64,000 nt of DNA from Bryobacteraceae bacterium (lineage in GTDB: Bacteria; Acidobacteriota; Terriglobia; Bryobacterales; Bryobacteraceae): NCBI GenBank assembly GCA_026002855.1, contig BPGD01000001.1, positions 248,001-312,000 of the forward strand, written 5' to 3'. A program made the position numbers and the translations under genes. Shown piece after piece: positions 9,488 to 20,560 of the stretch (positions within the stretch are counted from its first letter, which is position 1; the number at the start of each line of letters is the position of its first letter). Under the pieces are notes generated by a model. It had not been told where the DNA came from. It did not search any database and was given only the letters and a program-made list of their open reading frames with translations.

Positions 9488-10131
9488 TTCACGGCGGTCC
9501 AGCAGAGGAAGAGTCCGTCCGGACGGACATCCTCCCAATACGAGATGGGACGGCAGGATGCGGCCCTGCAATGGCGGCGCAGCAGCCCGAGCAGCTCTTC
9601 CTCGCGGAACCATTTTTCCCAGGGCGGCGTTTCAAGCCGCCCCCAGTGACGCGCGTTCTTGTCGATGATGACGAGCCGCCCGCCCGGTTTCAGCACGCGA
9701 CATAACTCGTCTGCGGCTCTCTCGATGTCCACGGCGTGCTCGAGCGATTCGGTCGCATAGGCGGCGTCGAAACAGGCGTCCGGAAACGGCAGTTCCAGCA
9801 TCGAGCCGGCCACGCGTCCGAGACCCGCCGGCGCATGAGCGAGCATCGCGCAGGCCAGGTCCAATGCGACGACAAGCGCCTGCGGATAAGCGTTGCGCAC
9901 ATGGACGGCGAAGCGGCCCTTGCCACAACCGGCGTCCAGCACGCGCGATCCGGGCCCGAGCGGGGCCACGCCTTCCACCACGGCCCGCACATGGAGAATG
10001 CGCGGATCGATGACGGAAGGGAAGTGCTCCTCGTCGCCGGCCGCCTCCTCAAACGAACGCCGGATCTCCCGGGCGAGATCCGGCGTCAGCACAGGCTTCC
10101 GTTTCTGGAAGAATCGCTCGAAAAGAGGCAT
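9484..10131 (-). CDS. Class I SAM-dependent methyltransferase
   Basis: A 215-residue soluble methyltransferase with motif I VLDAGCGKGRF, an acidic end of strand two (VVALDLA) and a post-I block LPFPDACFDAAYATESLEH. It resembles the UbiE/Methyltransf_11 group; the substrate is unknown. I take the ATG at 10131, which overlaps the phosphofructokinase stop as TGATG, rather than the GTG at 10143. Both ends are therefore coupled to neighbours in a four-gene unit. A role on a metabolite of that unit cannot be shown. Confidence 0.85.
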   Translation of the reverse strand: MPLFERFFQKRKPVLTPDLAREIRRSFEEAAGDEEHFPSVIDPRILHVRAVVEGVAPLGPGSRVLDAGCGKGRFAVHVRNAYPQALVVALDLACAMLAHAPAGLGRVAGSMLELPFPDACFDAAYATESLEHAVDIERAADELCRVLKPGGRLVIIDKNARHWGRLETPPWEKWFREEELLGLLRRHCRAASCRPISYWEDVRPDGLFLCWTAVK

Positions 10132-11312
10132 CAAAGCTTGCACAGGAACACGGGCAGGCCGCGCTTGTGGTCATAGCGGGGCCGGTACCGCTCGGTGTTG
10201 TACATCGTCTCGACGTCCACCTTGCGCGGCCCAAGCTTCGGGTCGGGGATCTCGACCAGTTCATAGCAGCCGTTGACGATGCCCGTCATCAGGCCGCTCT
10301 TGCCCTCTTCGAGCGCGTCCATGGCCATGTTGCCGAAGGTGCAGGCCACCATCTTGTCGATGAAGTCCGGATCGCCCGAGCGCAGGTCGTAGGTCAGATC
10401 GCTCACGATGGTTTCTTCGCCGGTGCGCGCCTTGATTTCCGCGGCCAGGTCTTCGCCGACATTGGCCTTCTTGCGGTGGCCGTAGGCGTCCGCCTCGCCG
10501 TAGTGCTTCACCTGGTAGCCTTCCCACTCGGCGCCTTCGGACAGAATCACCAGCGAGTAATTGGACGGATTGTTGCGCTTGTCCTCGATGAGGAGCTGAA
10601 TGAGCTTTTCGAGGTTGACCTTGTGTTCGGGGATCACGCAGCGGATGTTGGTGACATAGGCGGTGTAGAGCGCAGTGAAGCCGGCATCGCGGCCGAAGAC
10701 GCGGAAGATGCCAATGCGCTCGTGCGAGCCCACGGTCGTGCGCTGCCGCTGGATGGCGGAATCGGCGCGGGTGATGGCCGTCGAAAAGCCGATGCAGTAC
10801 TCGGTGTTGCGGACGTCGTTGTCCATCGTCTTCGGGATGGCCATGATCCTGACGCCCTCATCGTGCAGCCGCCGCGCGTAGCTCAGCGTATCGTCGCCGC
10901 CAATGGCGATCACCGTATCAGCGCCGAGCCGCTCCAGGTTCCTGAGCACGGCCGCTGTGACATCGTAAGTGACGATCTTTTGCCCGTCCTTTTCGGTCTC
11001 CCGCGTCGGGAAGGACTGGCCCTTGAGATGATCGGGCAGGCTCTTCATCCTGGCCGGATTGGTGCGCGAAGAATGAAGGAAGGTGCCGCCGGTGCGGTCG
11101 ATGGTCCGGGTGTTGAGCGGCGTCAGTTGCAGCGTGTAGCGCTGGACGCTGGCCGGATCGTCCATGTTCAGGTGCGTGAGTCCCTCCCATCCGCGCCGGA
11201 TGCCGATGACCTCGCAACCCATCGCGCAGCCGCGATAGGTCACCTGCTTGATGACGGCATTCAGTCCGGGAACGTCGCCGCCGCCGGTGAGGATAGCAAT
11301 TCGTTTGGGCAT
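10131..11312 (-). CDS. 6-phosphofructokinase, probably pyrophosphate-dependent
   Basis: A 393-residue group A phosphofructokinase that phosphorylates fructose 6-phosphate. The N-terminal loop GGGDVPGLN and the substrate motif PKTMDND (160-166) are clear. At the phosphoryl-donor site the sequence is GGDD (138-141) and PK, where ATP enzymes usually have GGDG and PG. Asp and Lys at these positions are the accepted signature of PPi-dependent enzymes, which would make the step reversible. Start 11312 is set by AGGAG 8 bases upstream. It is the first gene of the unit with the methyltransferase, TIGR00300 and queF genes. An alternative sugar phosphate substrate such as sedoheptulose 7-phosphate is possible. 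Confidence 0.88.
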   Translation of the reverse strand: MPKRIAILTGGGDVPGLNAVIKQVTYRGCAMGCEVIGIRRGWEGLTHLNMDDPASVQRYTLQLTPLNTRTIDRTGGTFLHSSRTNPARMKSLPDHLKGQSFPTRETEKDGQKIVTYDVTAAVLRNLERLGADTVIAIGGDDTLSYARRLHDEGVRIMAIPKTMDNDVRNTEYCIGFSTAITRADSAIQRQRTTVGSHERIGIFRVFGRDAGFTALYTAYVTNIRCVIPEHKVNLEKLIQLLIEDKRNNPSNYSLVILSEGAEWEGYQVKHYGEADAYGHRKKANVGEDLAAEIKARTGEETIVSDLTYDLRSGDPDFIDKMVACTFGNMAMDALEEGKSGLMTGIVNGCYELVEIPDPKLGPRKVDVETMYNTERYRPRYDHKRGLPVFLCKL

Positions 11313-11394
11313 TCTGTCTCCTGATCCTGAAGGATAATGACGGGGTTCAGTCAAAATCAGTATATCCGGTCTGATATCGGCCGCGGCGCGCCGG

Positions 11395-12735
11395 TCACGG
11401 CTTCAGCAGCGACTCAAACGCGGCGGCGATGCGCGCGGCCGTCTCCGGCCCCGCCGAATTCACCTCTCCGTACCAGCGCTGGGTCGCGCCAAACGTGTAA
11501 GGCGGCTTTTCGTCCCACTGGCATTTCGGCAGAATGTAGCCGATCTCGTCGTTGGCCAGCCCGAACAGCATGCGGAACGGGGCCGCCAGCATGGGCTTGA
11601 GCGGCCGCTCGACCGGGGCCTGGGGAAAATCGGCGTTGGGATCGCAGACCGCACCGCCAACGCTCAGCTCGGGGTATAGCTCGCCCGGCACAAGCGCCGC
11701 CTCCACCACCGGCGCCGTGCCGTGGGCGATCCTCAGATAGCCTACCGGCACGGCCGTGCCGTCCCCTTCCAGCGCCTTGCGGCCGCCGAACACGCCGAGT
11801 TTTGCCGCCGTCAGAAAAGCCTGGTTGGCGACCGGGACCTGCGCCATCACCTCGCGATACAGAACCGTATCCACGGCTGCGGACTTCGCTTTCTTCTGCG
11901 ACTCGATGACGCGCCGGGCGGCGTAACGGCCAACGATCTCGGCGAAGCGGAAGCTGTCTTTCGGCGCGGGCTGCCCCGTCTCCGGATCCAGGATCTTCGC
12001 GCCCAGCGGGGACTGCATGCCGCCGAGGGCGCCGTTGATGAAAACCACCGTGCCGAAGCCCTCCTGCTCAAGCATCTGCCGCAGGTAATGGACGTAATCC
12101 GACGTGATCAGCGTGTTGCGGCTCCCCAGCGCCTCCGGGTGATTGTTCCAGTTGACCAGCGTGCCTACGGCGCGGCCGCGGCGGTCGCGGAAGACGAGCG
12201 AAAGGACCTCCGGGTCGTGCACCACGGGCGGGCGCGTGTCGTCATAGTAGCCGGCAACGTCTGGCGGTGTTACCGCCGCGGGAAACATGCGGACTGGCGA
12301 AAGGCGCGCAATCGCCTCCCGCGCGGCAGCGGCCGTTTCGCTGACGACGAAGGCATTGTAAGCTTCATCCAGGCCGCTCACGCCCGGCCTGGGCCCCCAC
12401 TGCCCCATCGTGTCGGGGCCCTGATGGACGTGCGTCGCGGCGACTATGACCCGCACGCCGGGCACGGCGTCTCGTACCATCCGCACGTCGTCATGGAACA
12501 GGCCGATCAGGTCCACCGCGCACAGCACCACCGGCTCATGACCGGCGCGAAGCGCGAGACAGCGTGCCCAGAGATCGTCGTGCACGCCTGTGGCGACGCG
12601 GTTGTTGCCAAAGCCTGCCAGATAGACGGGCCGGTCGAGCTTCGGCGTGATCTTCCGCGCCGAGGCTCCCGCCTCCAGCCGGTCCGCCGCCACGGCTGGA
12701 ACACACAGGGCAGCGAAAAAGACCAATGCGCGCAT
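11395..12735 (-). CDS. Secreted neutral/alkaline ceramidase-like hydrolase
   Basis: A 446-residue exported protein. Residues 1-17 are a signal peptide (MRALVFFAALCVPAVAA). The rest matches the N-terminal catalytic domain family of neutral/alkaline ceramidases, with likely zinc histidines in ATHVHQGPD and NWNNHPEAL. It lacks the C-terminal domain of true ceramidases, so the substrate may be another amide. Many environmental bacteria carry such shorter homologues. It stands alone, 82 bases upstream of the phosphofructokinase gene on the same strand, with no clear terminator between. The start is chosen at the signal peptide; a long upstream extension of the frame has no coding character. Confidence 0.8.
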   Translation of the reverse strand: MRALVFFAALCVPAVAADRLEAGASARKITPKLDRPVYLAGFGNNRVATGVHDDLWARCLALRAGHEPVVLCAVDLIGLFHDDVRMVRDAVPGVRVIVAATHVHQGPDTMGQWGPRPGVSGLDEAYNAFVVSETAAAAREAIARLSPVRMFPAAVTPPDVAGYYDDTRPPVVHDPEVLSLVFRDRRGRAVGTLVNWNNHPEALGSRNTLITSDYVHYLRQMLEQEGFGTVVFINGALGGMQSPLGAKILDPETGQPAPKDSFRFAEIVGRYAARRVIESQKKAKSAAVDTVLYREVMAQVPVANQAFLTAAKLGVFGGRKALEGDGTAVPVGYLRIAHGTAPVVEAALVPGELYPELSVGGAVCDPNADFPQAPVERPLKPMLAAPFRMLFGLANDEIGYILPKCQWDEKPPYTFGATQRWYGEVNSAGPETAARIAAAFESLLKP

Positions 12736-13399
12736 ACTCCAATTGTGCCTTGCCGCGCCAAACGGCTGCCCGCCACGCGTCCTGATCCTGGAGTCGCCTC
12801 CGGCGCCACACCGCACAGGACGCCGGCTCCGGCGCGTCTGACGAAGAAATGTGCCCGGAAACGGGACGGGATTCCCAGGCCCGGCAAAATGGCTTTCCCC
12901 AAGACAAATGACCCGGCCCAGGACAAAAGGCGCCTCAGGCCTGTGCTGACAAAAGAATCGGGAAGACACGCGGAGCGAAAGCCAATCCCGCCGGAGAGTC
13001 AGCTTCGGGAACGGAATGGCGGCGATGGATATCGCTGCGGTGCCGTACTGGCTTGGCCAGGGACTCTTGGGCCGGCTCCGGCCGGACGGCCCCCGGTTCC
13101 ATTCACGGAGGATGTCTTGTGCCGGCGCCAGCCTCCGGAAACACGGGCGGCGCAGCCGCGCCGTGGCCGCTCGTTCCTGCGGCGCCTCGCGCTGCTTCGC
13201 TCGCGGCTCTGAGAGCCGTGCTTTTCCCGGAAGCGGGCCAGTTGCAAGGACCCGGCCGGTGCCTCCGATTCCCCGGACGGGTCTCCCCCGCCAATTTCGG
13301 CGTGCGGAATGCGAAGGGCGGTCTTGATCCCGGCCCCCACGGACGGCCGGGATCGCAGACAGCCTCTCCCTTCCTCCGAAAACGTCCCCCCAAATGGAC
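12736..13399. other. 664-base stretch without a recognised gene
   Basis: No open frame here has family-like content. It holds two hairpins: CGGCTC-TGA-GAGCCG (13204-13218), followed on the plus strand by a short T run, and an imperfect GC-rich hairpin at 13250-13282 that belongs to the duplicated unit. The left part should hold the promoter of the ceramidase-like gene. Confidence 0.5.
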
Positions 13400-14042
13400 T
13401 TACTTCGAAAGGGCCAGGGCGTAGACCGCCCTCTCGGGTTGACCTCCCGCGGCCACCAGATCCTTCTCGGCCACACCGGGCAATACCCGCGAGCTCGCCC
13501 CGGACGAGTCCCGGATTTCAGACAGGAACGACACAGCCCCATACCTGTGAAACACAAGCTGCGCCGGGCCCGGCTCCGCAGATTCCTGCGACGGGACCAG
13601 CATCAGCATGAAGAAGTGCTTGCCGTCCTGGCTACGGATGGTATACAGACTTCTGTTCGCCCTGCTCTGCTCGAACTTCCATACGCCGGCAGGGCATTCC
13701 TTGTCCCCAACAGTGAACGAGAACGGCACATCCGCCGTGATTCTTGACTGAGCCGAAGCGGCGGGCACGGTGGCACACAGCGCCGCGAACGCAAACACCA
13801 GATGTAATTTCATGCAGCCTCTCTTTCCTTACGGGCAGCGCCATCCGGCCTCAAGGGCCTTGCGGCGCGTGCTCGTGGCAATGGGGTGAGCAATTCGGCG
13901 GCCAATCGGGGCAAGCTCACCGCACGTTCCAATCCGATCGAAAACAAACAGACATCGCCACAGGCGCGCCGTGGCCCTCCGGCCCGGACAGTCTAGCTGT
14001 TGCCGGAACGGCTGTCCGGAAGTTTCCAAATCGGCAAGTTTC
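13250..14042 (-). repeat. Tandem duplication, copy A
   Basis: Copy A of a duplicated unit. It comprises a hairpin (13250-13282), a small secreted-protein gene (13400-13813), its ribosome-site leader, and a conserved upstream element with core TTTCCAAATCGGCAA (about 14020-14042). The same parts in the same order occur in copy B at 14414-15143. The upstream element lies about 230 bases before the start codon in both copies. Confidence 0.7.
13400..13813 (-). CDS. Small secreted protein, duplicated family, unknown function
   Basis: A 137-residue protein with a clear signal peptide (MKLHLVFAFAALCATVPAASA). The mature part has SRITADVPFSFTVG, CPAGVWKFEQ and QLVFHRYG, probably a small beta-barrel domain. 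I do not know a function. A paralogue with the same signal peptide lies next to it at 14503-14912 but is frameshifted. Start is supported by GAGAGG about 8 bases upstream, conserved in both copies. Similar small secreted proteins are common in acidobacterial genomes in my recollection; this is weak evidence. Confidence 0.75.
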   Translation of the reverse strand: MKLHLVFAFAALCATVPAASAQSRITADVPFSFTVGDKECPAGVWKFEQSRANRSLYTIRSQDGKHFFMLMLVPSQESAEPGPAQLVFHRYGAVSFLSEIRDSSGASSRVLPGVAEKDLVAAGGQPERAVYALALSK

Positions 14043-14502
14043 CAGTCAGTGGGTGACACGCGCGCTGACAAAGCACCTGCTTCGAGGGGAAGAAAATCGC
14101 CGGTCCGGGATTCACTGCGGTCCGGGACCGCCATCGGGAGGGCCTGTGAAGAAGAAAAGGAGCCAGGGAACCGGCGGCGGCAAGGACCACCGGTCTCGCC
14201 AAACCGCAACGCCAAGGAGCGCGACGGGCCGCCACTGTGTACGCGGCCGGTCAGAGCAGGTTGTGAATGTGCAGGAGGAATACGCGTCTGAAACCAGGGT
14301 AGATTTTCCGCCGCTATGTGATCCATCTAGAGAAAGGCAGTGCCGTGCTGAGACGGGTGAAACCGCGATTTCGGCCCGCCACTGGTTGAAGTGCGGGCGC
14401 CACAATAACAGAACCCGGCCAGGCCCTCCGATTCCCTGGCCGGGCTCTTTCCCGTCTCAGCTCCACCCGCCGCGCTCTTTCTTCCCCCAGATCCTGGACG
14501 TG
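13814..14502. other. 689-base stretch between the two paralogues
   Basis: Holds the promoter side of copy A up to about 14042, then some 370 bases with no recognisable gene or repeat, then the terminator of copy B at 14414-14444. No frame shows protein-like composition. The conserved element at 14020-14042 is the only part I can tie to something else. Confidence 0.5.
14414..14444 (-). terminator. Terminator after the copy B gene
   Basis: Perfect 10-bp arms CCCGGCCAGG (14414-14423) and CCTGGCCGGG (14435-14444). On the minus strand the stem is followed by a moderately T-rich TTCTGTTATT. It lies about 60 bases after the gene. Copy A has a degenerate version. Confidence 0.6.
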
Positions 14503-14912
14503 TTACTTCCTGGCAAGAACAAAAACTGTCTTCTCGGGCCGTTGACCCGACGCCAGCAGCCTCTCCTCCACCGAGCCGGCCTTCAGCTTGGCGCCCGAGC
14601 CAGGCGACCTCCAGATTTCCGCAAGGTAGTACTCAGTTCCGTAGCGGTGAAACACCAGCCTAGGGGGGCCGAATTGGTCATCTCCCCCAGGGCCGTAGTC
14701 AATACCATCGCCACGGCCTTGCTGTTCTGATCGCGGAGCGTGTAGAGATTGGGGGTGGAGGCGCTTCGCTCGAACGTCCAGGCTCCGGCGGGATACGCGT
14801 TGTTCCCTACCGTGAATGCGAACGGGATGTCCGCTCCGATCTTCGACTGGGCAGACACAAGTGGCGCGGCGGCACACAGCGCCGCGAACGCAAACACCAG
14901 ATGCAATTTCAT
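14503..14912 (-). pseudogene. Frameshifted paralogue of the small secreted protein
   Basis: The first about 82 codons (MKLHLVFAFAALCAAAPLVSA and following, from ATG at 14912) are in one frame. The conserved continuation PRLVFHRYGTEYYLAEI to the end at 14503 is in another. The break falls at a run of six G on the plus strand (14663-14668). One more base there would restore a 136-residue protein collinear with its paralogue at 13400. As written, the frame ends early at 14583 after 109 residues with an unrelated tail. It could be a true pseudogene, a sequencing error in the homopolymer, or slippage. The leader, ribosome site and terminator are intact. Confidence 0.75.
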
Positions 14913-15201
14913 GCAGCCTCTCTTTCTGACGGGCAGCGCCTGCCGGCCAGCCCGGCTTGCCGGCGACCGCTCGTTGCATACTGGAGGGCAATTCAGCGGC
15001 CATTTGCCAGCGGTTGGCGTTCGGTCCGCATACCTGCGTGAGGACAGACGCAATGGCTCGAATCGTCCGGCTCGCGTGTGGCTCTTTCTTCGCCGATCTC
15101 ATGCCAGAAAGGCTCGCCGGAAATTTCCAAATCGGCAACTTTTTACATCCGAAGGGCCGGAATGGCAGACAACGAGGCGTAGACTATGAAGTGGAGGATT
15201 C

Positions 15202-17067
<1,866 letters not shown>

Positions 17068-17246
17068 GCCCCGGGCGGGCGTACTCCCTCTCCCGCAACC
17101 ACAGGACGCGTGATTTTCAGGGAACCGGCTGCTCATATCGCAGCCCGGCCGTCCCGTGCCCGCTCGTCCTCCCGCCGCTTCGCGTCCCTCACTGGCGGCT
17201 CTGACGCGGACGGAACTCGCCGCTGGGCCGGCGGAACCCGAGCGCC

Positions 17247-18857
17247 TCACACGCCCCAGCAGTAGTCTTCCACCGCTTTTTCGATGCTCTCGTCCCTGTC
17301 GGCCAGCCGCATCAGCTCCAGCCGGATGGCGTCCACAAGCGCGTTCCAGCTCGCCTCGATGATGTTTTCGCTCACGCCCACCGTGCACCAGGAGCGGCGA
17401 TGGTCGCTCCATTCCACCAGCACGCGCACCTTGGAGGCGGTCCCGCGTTCGGTCGAAATGACGCGCACCTTGTAATCGGTGAGCCGCACGTTGGCGATGG
17501 CCGGATACACGGTGGACAGGCACTGCCGCAGACACAGGTCGAGCGCGTTCATCGGGCCTTCGCCGGTGGCGGTGGCCGAATGGATCGCGTCGTTCACGCG
17601 CAGGATGACAGTGGCCGTGGTCACCGAGTCGCGGTTGCCGATCTTGCGCGTTTCCACTTCCAGCGAGACGACCTCGAAGAAGTGCAGGCCCGGCTGGAGC
17701 GCCTCACGGACCAGCAGTTCAAAGGTGCCTTCGGCGGCCTCCAACTCGTAGCCGAGGTATTCCATCGTCTTGATCCGGTCCAGCAGCTCGCGCTTGGCCT
17801 CTTCGGTCAGCCGGTCCTTCAGGCCGTACTGTTCGAGCTTGTAGAGCACGTTGCCGCGCCCGCTCATGTCGCTGAGCAGCACGCGCTGGCGGTTGCCGAC
17901 GACGCTGGGCTTGATGTGCTCGTAGGTGATCGAATCCTTCAACACGGCCGACACATGCACGCCGCCCTTGTGGGCGAAGGCCGCCCGCCCGACGAAGGGC
18001 TGGTTGGGCGGCAGCGGGAGGTTGGCGAGCTCGGCGATGTAGTGGCAGACCGAAGTCAGCGAGGTCAGCTTCTCCGGCCCAACGGTCGTGTGGCCCATCT
18101 TGGCTTCGAGGTTGGCGATCACCGAGGCCAGGTTCGCGTTGCCGCAGCGTTCCCCGTAGCCGTTCATGCAGCCCTGGACGTGAGTGACGCCCTCGCGCAC
18201 GGCGGCCAGCGTGTTGGCCACTGCCAGGTCGCTGTCATTGTGGCAGTGAATGCCAAGCACGCCGTCGAAGCGGCGGCGGACTTCGGCGACGATCTCGGCC
18301 AGGCGATCGGTGAGCGTGCCCCCATTGGTGTCGCACAGCACCAGCACGTCGGCGCCGGCCTCTTTGGCGGCCTCCAGCGTCCGCAGGGCGTAAGACGGGT
18401 TCGCGTTGAAGCCGTCGAAGAAGTGCTCGGCGTCGTAGATGACCTCGCGGCCGTGTTCCTTCAGGTATCGCACCGTGTCGCTGATCAGCGCCAGGTTGTC
18501 CTCCAGCGAGATGCCGAGCACGCGCGTGGCATGGATGTCCCAGCTCTTGCCGAAGATGCTGATGGCGGGCGTTTGCGCCTCGATCAGCGCGGCCACGTTG
18601 GGATCCTTTTCCACCGGATTGCGGGCGAAGCGCGTCGAGCCGAAGGCGGTGAGGCGGGCGTGCTTGAGCGGGATGCTCTTCATGCGCTCGAAGAACTCCT
18701 TGTCCTTCGGGTTGGACATGGGCCAGCCGCCCTCGATGTAATCGATGCCCAGCTCGTCCAGCTTCTGGGCGATGAGGATCTTGTCGTCCACCGAGAACGA
18801 GACGGACTCGCCCTGCGTGCCGTCGCGGAGCGTGGTGTCGAATGTCCAGATGCGCAT
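17247..18857 (-). CDS. cimA: (R)-citramalate synthase
   Basis: A 536-residue enzyme that condenses pyruvate and acetyl-CoA to citramalate, the threonine-independent entry to isoleucine. The N-terminal TIM barrel has TTLRDGTQGE, the HMGL-like signature, and the metal histidines in GIHCHNDSDLAVAN. The C-terminal LeuA allosteric domain (about 410-536) would bind isoleucine. It differs from 2-isopropylmalate synthase by the FSVDDKI region and by overall CimA-type length. Start ATG 18857 follows AGGAG; the preceding TTG is less likely. It is last in the ilvB-ilvN-ilvC-cimA order, 104 bases after ilvC. Confidence 0.92.
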   Translation of the reverse strand: MRIWTFDTTLRDGTQGESVSFSVDDKILIAQKLDELGIDYIEGGWPMSNPKDKEFFERMKSIPLKHARLTAFGSTRFARNPVEKDPNVAALIEAQTPAISIFGKSWDIHATRVLGISLEDNLALISDTVRYLKEHGREVIYDAEHFFDGFNANPSYALRTLEAAKEAGADVLVLCDTNGGTLTDRLAEIVAEVRRRFDGVLGIHCHNDSDLAVANTLAAVREGVTHVQGCMNGYGERCGNANLASVIANLEAKMGHTTVGPEKLTSLTSVCHYIAELANLPLPPNQPFVGRAAFAHKGGVHVSAVLKDSITYEHIKPSVVGNRQRVLLSDMSGRGNVLYKLEQYGLKDRLTEEAKRELLDRIKTMEYLGYELEAAEGTFELLVREALQPGLHFFEVVSLEVETRKIGNRDSVTTATVILRVNDAIHSATATGEGPMNALDLCLRQCLSTVYPAIANVRLTDYKVRVISTERGTASKVRVLVEWSDHRRSWCTVGVSENIIEASWNALVDAIRLELMRLADRDESIEKAVEDYCWGV

Positions 18858-18961
18858 CAAAAACTCCTGCGCCCCTGCGGGGCCTTCGCCGCCGGCTTCG
18901 GGCCGGCGCGCGGTCTGCCTGGGCGGCGCCCCGGCCCGCCGGGCCGGGCGCCGCCCGTGTC

Positions 18962-19969
18962 CTACTGTTCGACCTTCTTCTTTTTCAGGAAGGTCATCAT
19001 TTCGCGCAGCTCGGCGCCGACCACTTCAATCGGGTGGTTGCGCGCGGCCTCGCGCATGGCAAGAAAATTCTTTCTGCCGCTGCGGTTTTCCTCCATCCAT
19101 TCGCGGGCGAAGGCGCCGGACTGGATTTCGGCAAGAATCCTGCGCATTTCGGCCCGGGTCTGCTCGTTGATGATGCGTGGGCCGCGGGTATAGTCACCGT
19201 ATTCGGCCGTGTCGGAGACCGAATAGCGCATGTAGCTGAGCCCGCCCTCGTAGATGAGGTCGACGATCAGCTTCAGCTCGTGGAGGCATTCGAAATAGGC
19301 GATTTCAGGCGCGTAACCCGCCTCGACAAGCGTTTCAAAGCCGGCCTTGATCAGCTCGCTGACGCCGCCGCACAGCACCGTCTGCTCACCGAACAGGTCG
19401 CTTTCGGTCTCCTCGCGGAAGGTGGTCTCAATGACGCCCGCCTTCAGCGACCCGAGCGCCAGCGCGTAGGCAAGCGCGTTCTGAAGCGCGCGCCCCGAAG
19501 CGTCCTGCGCCACTGCGACCAGCGCCGGCACGCCCTGCCCTTCCAGGAAGACTTCGCGGACGCGGTGGCCCGGCGCCTTGGGCGCCACCATCGAGACGTC
19601 CACGCCCTCGGGCGGACGGATGAAGCCGAAGTGAACGTTGAACCCGTGTGCGAACATCAGCGTCTTGCCGGGTTTCATCGACGGGGCGATGTCAGAGCTG
19701 TAGAGATCGGCCTGGATGTGATCCGGCACGAGAATCATGATGAAATCGGCGCGGGCAGCCGCCTGGGCGGGATCCAGCACGGTCAGGCCGGCATTTTCCG
19801 CCTTCGCGCGCGAGCGCGAACCGGCAGGCAGTCCGACGACCACCTGGACGCCGGAATCGCGCAGGTTCAGCGCGTGGGCGTGACCCTGCGAGCCGTAGCC
19901 GATGATGGCGACGGTCTTTCCTTGCAAGGGCTCGAGCGAGCCGTCCTGTTCGTAGTAACGCTTGGCCAT
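18962..19969 (-). CDS. ilvC: Ketol-acid reductoisomerase, class I
   Basis: A 335-residue enzyme that converts acetolactate and acetohydroxybutyrate to dihydroxy acids in valine, leucine and isoleucine synthesis. The N-terminal Rossmann domain has [19 protein letters not shown]. The C-terminal knotted domain holds metal ligands in [18 protein letters not shown] and downstream acidic residues. Length is that of the short class I form. The residues after strand two ([15 protein letters not shown]) are basic and serine-rich, which fits NADPH. It follows ilvN by 22 bases. Confidence 0.96.
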   Translation of the reverse strand: MAKRYYEQDGSLEPLQGKTVAIIGYGSQGHAHALNLRDSGVQVVVGLPAGSRSRAKAENAGLTVLDPAQAAARADFIMILVPDHIQADLYSSDIAPSMKPGKTLMFAHGFNVHFGFIRPPEGVDVSMVAPKAPGHRVREVFLEGQGVPALVAVAQDASGRALQNALAYALALGSLKAGVIETTFREETESDLFGEQTVLCGGVSELIKAGFETLVEAGYAPEIAYFECLHELKLIVDLIYEGGLSYMRYSVSDTAEYGDYTRGPRIINEQTRAEMRRILAEIQSGAFAREWMEENRSGRKNFLAMREAARNHPIEVVGAELREMMTFLKKKKVEQ

Positions 19970-19991
19970 GATTTCAGGGACTTCCTTCTTT

Positions 19992-20534
19992 CTATCGGGT
20001 GTGTGCGGGTTCGGATTGAGGCTGCGACTTCGGGATCGGCGGGGCCAGCTTCAGCCGCTTGGGCTCGAGCGAGACGGCCACAAGGCCCGAGCGCGTCACC
20101 TCGATCTCGCCGTAGGTTTCCATGACGGCGATGAATTCTTCCAGCTTCTCGGGATCGCCGCTGGCTTCCAGCGCGAACCCCTCCACCGAGCTGTCGACGA
20201 CACGGGCGCCGAAGATCTCGGCTTCCTTGAGGATCGCCGTGCGGTTGTCGAGGCTCGTGCGGATGCGCACGAGCACCATCTCGCGGATCACCGCCGGCGC
20301 TTCGGTCAGGTCCACGGCCTGGAGGACGTTCACCAGCCGGTTCATCTGCTTGATCAGCAGCGGCCGCAGCCGTGGCTCCACATCGACGCAGATGGTCATC
20401 CGCGACAGCGACGGGTCGAGCGTCCGCGCCACCGTGAGCGATTCAATGTTGTAGCCGCGCTGCGACAGCAGCCCGGTGACGCGCATCAGCGCGCCCGGTT
20501 TGTTCTCCATCAGCAGGCTAATGGTCATCAGCAT
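19992..20534 (-). CDS. ilvN: Acetolactate synthase regulatory subunit
   Basis: A 180-residue small subunit with an N-terminal ACT domain ([31 protein letters not shown]) that binds valine for feedback inhibition, and the usual C-terminal ALS_ss domain (about 80-160). Start ATG 20534 is chosen with AGGAG 9 bases upstream; the TTG at 20543 would touch the ribosome site. The last 20 residues, rich in P and K, extend beyond the usual end. It sits between ilvB and ilvC. Confidence 0.95.
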   Translation of the reverse strand: MLMTISLLMENKPGALMRVTGLLSQRGYNIESLTVARTLDPSLSRMTICVDVEPRLRPLLIKQMNRLVNVLQAVDLTEAPAVIREMVLVRIRTSLDNRTAILKEAEIFGARVVDSSVEGFALEASGDPEKLEEFIAVMETYGEIEVTRSGLVAVSLEPKRLKLAPPIPKSQPQSEPAHTR

Positions 20535-20560
20535 GGTCGGCAACTCCTTTGCAGGCGGCT

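Larger units (their letters stand above)
14414..15143 (-). repeat. Tandem duplication, copy B
   Basis: Copy B of the duplicated unit: hairpin (14414-14444), frameshifted gene (14503-14912), near-identical leader around GAAAGAGAGGCTGC, and the upstream element (15121-15143) differing from copy A at only a few bases. Confidence 0.7.

Noticed and set aside
13204-13218. Hairpin with short T run as a plus-strand terminator
   Set aside because: No plus-strand gene precedes it, and the T run is only four bases. Mentioned only within the gap note.
12736-13557. Upstream extension of the ceramidase-like gene to 13557
   Set aside because: The signal peptide starts at 12735. The extension is Arg/Pro-rich and overlaps the next gene.
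14663-14668. Phase-variable homopolymer
   Set aside because: Six G is short for phase variation, which usually needs eight or more. Kept only as one possible explanation of the frameshift.
17400-19193. Plus-strand open frame across cimA and ilvC
   Set aside because: Antisense to two certain genes, spans their gap, and has no recognisable motif.
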